DNA of 64,000 nucleotides from assembly GCF_001513975.1 (NCBI RefSeq), contig NZ_KQ947999.1:1-64000 (forward strand), in the 5' to 3' direction. A program made the position numbers and the translations under genes. The stretch comes from Streptomyces curacoi (GTDB taxonomy: Bacteria > Actinomycetota > Actinomycetes > Streptomycetales > Streptomycetaceae). The notes below the pieces were generated by a model, which did not search any database, had not been told where the DNA came from, and saw only the letters and a program-made list of their open reading frames with translations. Positions 63,016-64,000 of this stretch are shown here, in pieces (within the stretch, counting starts at the first letter, position 1; each line of letters starts with the position of its first letter).

Positions 63016-63975
63016 GTGAAGTCCGACCGCCTCCTGTCGATCCTGCTGCTCCTCCAAACGCGCGGTCGAATCCCGGCCCGTGAACTCGCCGAGCGGCTGG
63101 AGGTGTCGGTCCGCACCATCTACCGGGACGTCGAAGCCCTCTCCGCCTCAGGCGTCCCGGTCTACGCCGAGCGCGGGCGCCACGGCGGCATCGAACTGCT
63201 CGCCGGCTTCCGCACCGACGTCACCGGCCTGACCGCCGACGAGTCCCGCGCGCTGTTCATCCTGGCCGCCCAGGGCGCGCACGCCGCGCTCGGCCTGGAC
63301 GCGGCGCTCGGCTCGGCGCTGCGCAAGGTGATGGCGGCCCTGCCGGCCCCGCACCGCCCGGCCGCCGAGGTGACGTCCCGCCGCATCCTCGTCGACGCCA
63401 CGCGCTGGAAGAGCGGCCCCCGACCCGACGTGGACCTGGACGTGTTGCAGGACGCCGTCTTCGCCGACCGCCGCCTGCGACTGCGCTACCGGCACAGCGG
63501 GGAGCAGGAGGCCCGGACATACACCGTCGACCCGTACGGCCTGGTCTCCAAGGCCGGCGTCTGGTACCTGGTCGCCGACCGGCGCGGCAAGCCGCAGCTG
63601 TTCCGCGCCGACCGGGTGCGGTCGGCGACCGTGCTGGCCGAGGTGGTGCGGCGTCGGCCGGGTGTCGAACTCGCCGACGTCTGGGAGGTGCTGCGCCGTC
63701 AGGTGGAGGAGCGGCCGGGCGGGATCGACGTCACGGTGCGGGTACGACGCGACCGGCTCGACCTGTTCCTGCGGCTCATGGCCTCGTCGCTGGTCTCCCA
63801 CCCGGAGGTGGCGGGCGACTGGGCCACGGTCCGTCTCTCGCTGGGAGTTGTCGGCGAGGCCCGTCAACTCCTGCAGTTCTCGGACCAGGTGGAAGTCGTC
63901 TCACCGCCCCAGGTGCGGGACGAACTGGCGCGGGCTGCCGCTTCTGTCACGGCCTTGTACCAGCCAGTAGGGTGA
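63016..63975 (+). CDS. WYL-domain transcriptional regulator
   Basis: This 319-residue DNA-binding regulator has an N-terminal HTH_11 domain covering MKSDRLLSILLLLQTRGRIP, LAERLEVSVRTIYRDVEALS and VPVYAERGRHGGIEL. A WYL domain lies at about 140-210 (LRLRYRHSGEQEARTYTVDP, GLVSKAGVWYLVADRRGKPQ), and a C-terminal WCX extension follows. WYL domains sense small ligands or nucleic acids. The target is unknown, although the thioesterase gene just upstream is a candidate partner. Translation is probably leaderless from GTG 63016. The gene ends 25 bases before the window edge. Confidence 0.92.
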   Translation: MKSDRLLSILLLLQTRGRIPARELAERLEVSVRTIYRDVEALSASGVPVYAERGRHGGIELLAGFRTDVTGLTADESRALFILAAQGAHAALGLDAALGSALRKVMAALPAPHRPAAEVTSRRILVDATRWKSGPRPDVDLDVLQDAVFADRRLRLRYRHSGEQEARTYTVDPYGLVSKAGVWYLVADRRGKPQLFRADRVRSATVLAEVVRRRPGVELADVWEVLRRQVEERPGGIDVTVRVRRDRLDLFLRLMASSLVSHPEVAGDWATVRLSLGVVGEARQLLQFSDQVEVVSPPQVRDELARAAASVTALYQPVG

Positions 63976-64000
63976 GGCCACGAGGGAACTCGCAGGTCAG

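Overview
This window is chromosomal DNA of a Streptomyces or a very close relative. The evidence is the very high GC content with G/C-rich third codon positions, many GTG starts, leaderless-type promoters, TTA codons confined to specialised genes, and a gene order (glgE, glgP, glgX, L,D-transpeptidases, EF-hand protein, sdaA-glyA-gcvH-gcvT, sseB, dpp operon) that matches, as I remember it, the SCO5443-SCO5480 part of the S. coelicolor core chromosome. I saw no tRNA, rRNA, CRISPR array, integrase or intact insertion sequence.

Left part (1-13.9 kb): the start of glgE leaves the window on the minus strand. It is separated from glycogen phosphorylase glgP by a secreted subtilase gene. A divergent LysR regulator/oxidoreductase pair follows, and both members are broken (a frameshift in one, an N-terminal deletion in the other). 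Then come a DUF1990 gene, two secreted M4 (thermolysin-type) metalloproteases, one carrying an extra P domain, and glutamine-dependent NAD+ synthetase. Strong intrinsic terminators separate most of these.

Middle-left (13.9-33.4 kb): four ABC half-exporters form two translationally coupled pairs. In each pair the ATPase motifs are degenerate in a complementary way, as expected for asymmetric heterodimers. Next is a relict in which an ABC ATPase tail is joined to a frameshifted NarL-type response regulator, then glgX, two paralogous lipoprotein L,D-transpeptidases, an enoyl-CoA hydratase, a RsbW-like ATPase, a dispersed-repeat region, a YncE-like propeller lipoprotein, a pierisin/scabin-like ADP-ribosyltransferase, a GNAT enzyme, a small EF-hand protein, a MOSC protein and a GH25-like lysozyme.

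Accessory centre (33.4-45.9 kb): a compact nonribosomal peptide cluster sits between core genes. On the minus strand, one operon encodes a DAO-type FAD oxidoreductase, a free carrier protein, a C-A-T module ending in a Fes-like esterase, MbtH, a stand-alone adenylation enzyme and a DUF885 hydrolase. Divergently, an ATP-grasp amino-acid ligase and an MFS exporter are coupled. The natural reading is a pathway in which the stand-alone A domain loads an amino acid on the free carrier, the FAD enzyme oxidises it, the C-A-T module joins it to a second residue, the esterase domain releases the product, the ligase adds another residue, and the MFS protein exports it. No pathway regulator is present, but TTA codons in the oxidoreductase and at codon 2 of the ligase suggest bldA control. 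This is the best candidate for an undescribed system in the window.

Right part (45.9-64 kb): sdaA, glyA, gcvH and gcvT lie on the minus strand below a tandem glycine riboswitch, and gcvT carries an in-frame insertion of what looks like a dispersed repeat. Next come a P-loop protein, two SseB-like proteins separated by a terminator-like repeat, and a five-gene oligopeptide ABC importer with a 17-bp hairpin after the binding-protein gene. A TRIC-family channel, a membrane-anchored esterase, a TesB-like thioesterase and a leaderless WYL regulator close the window.
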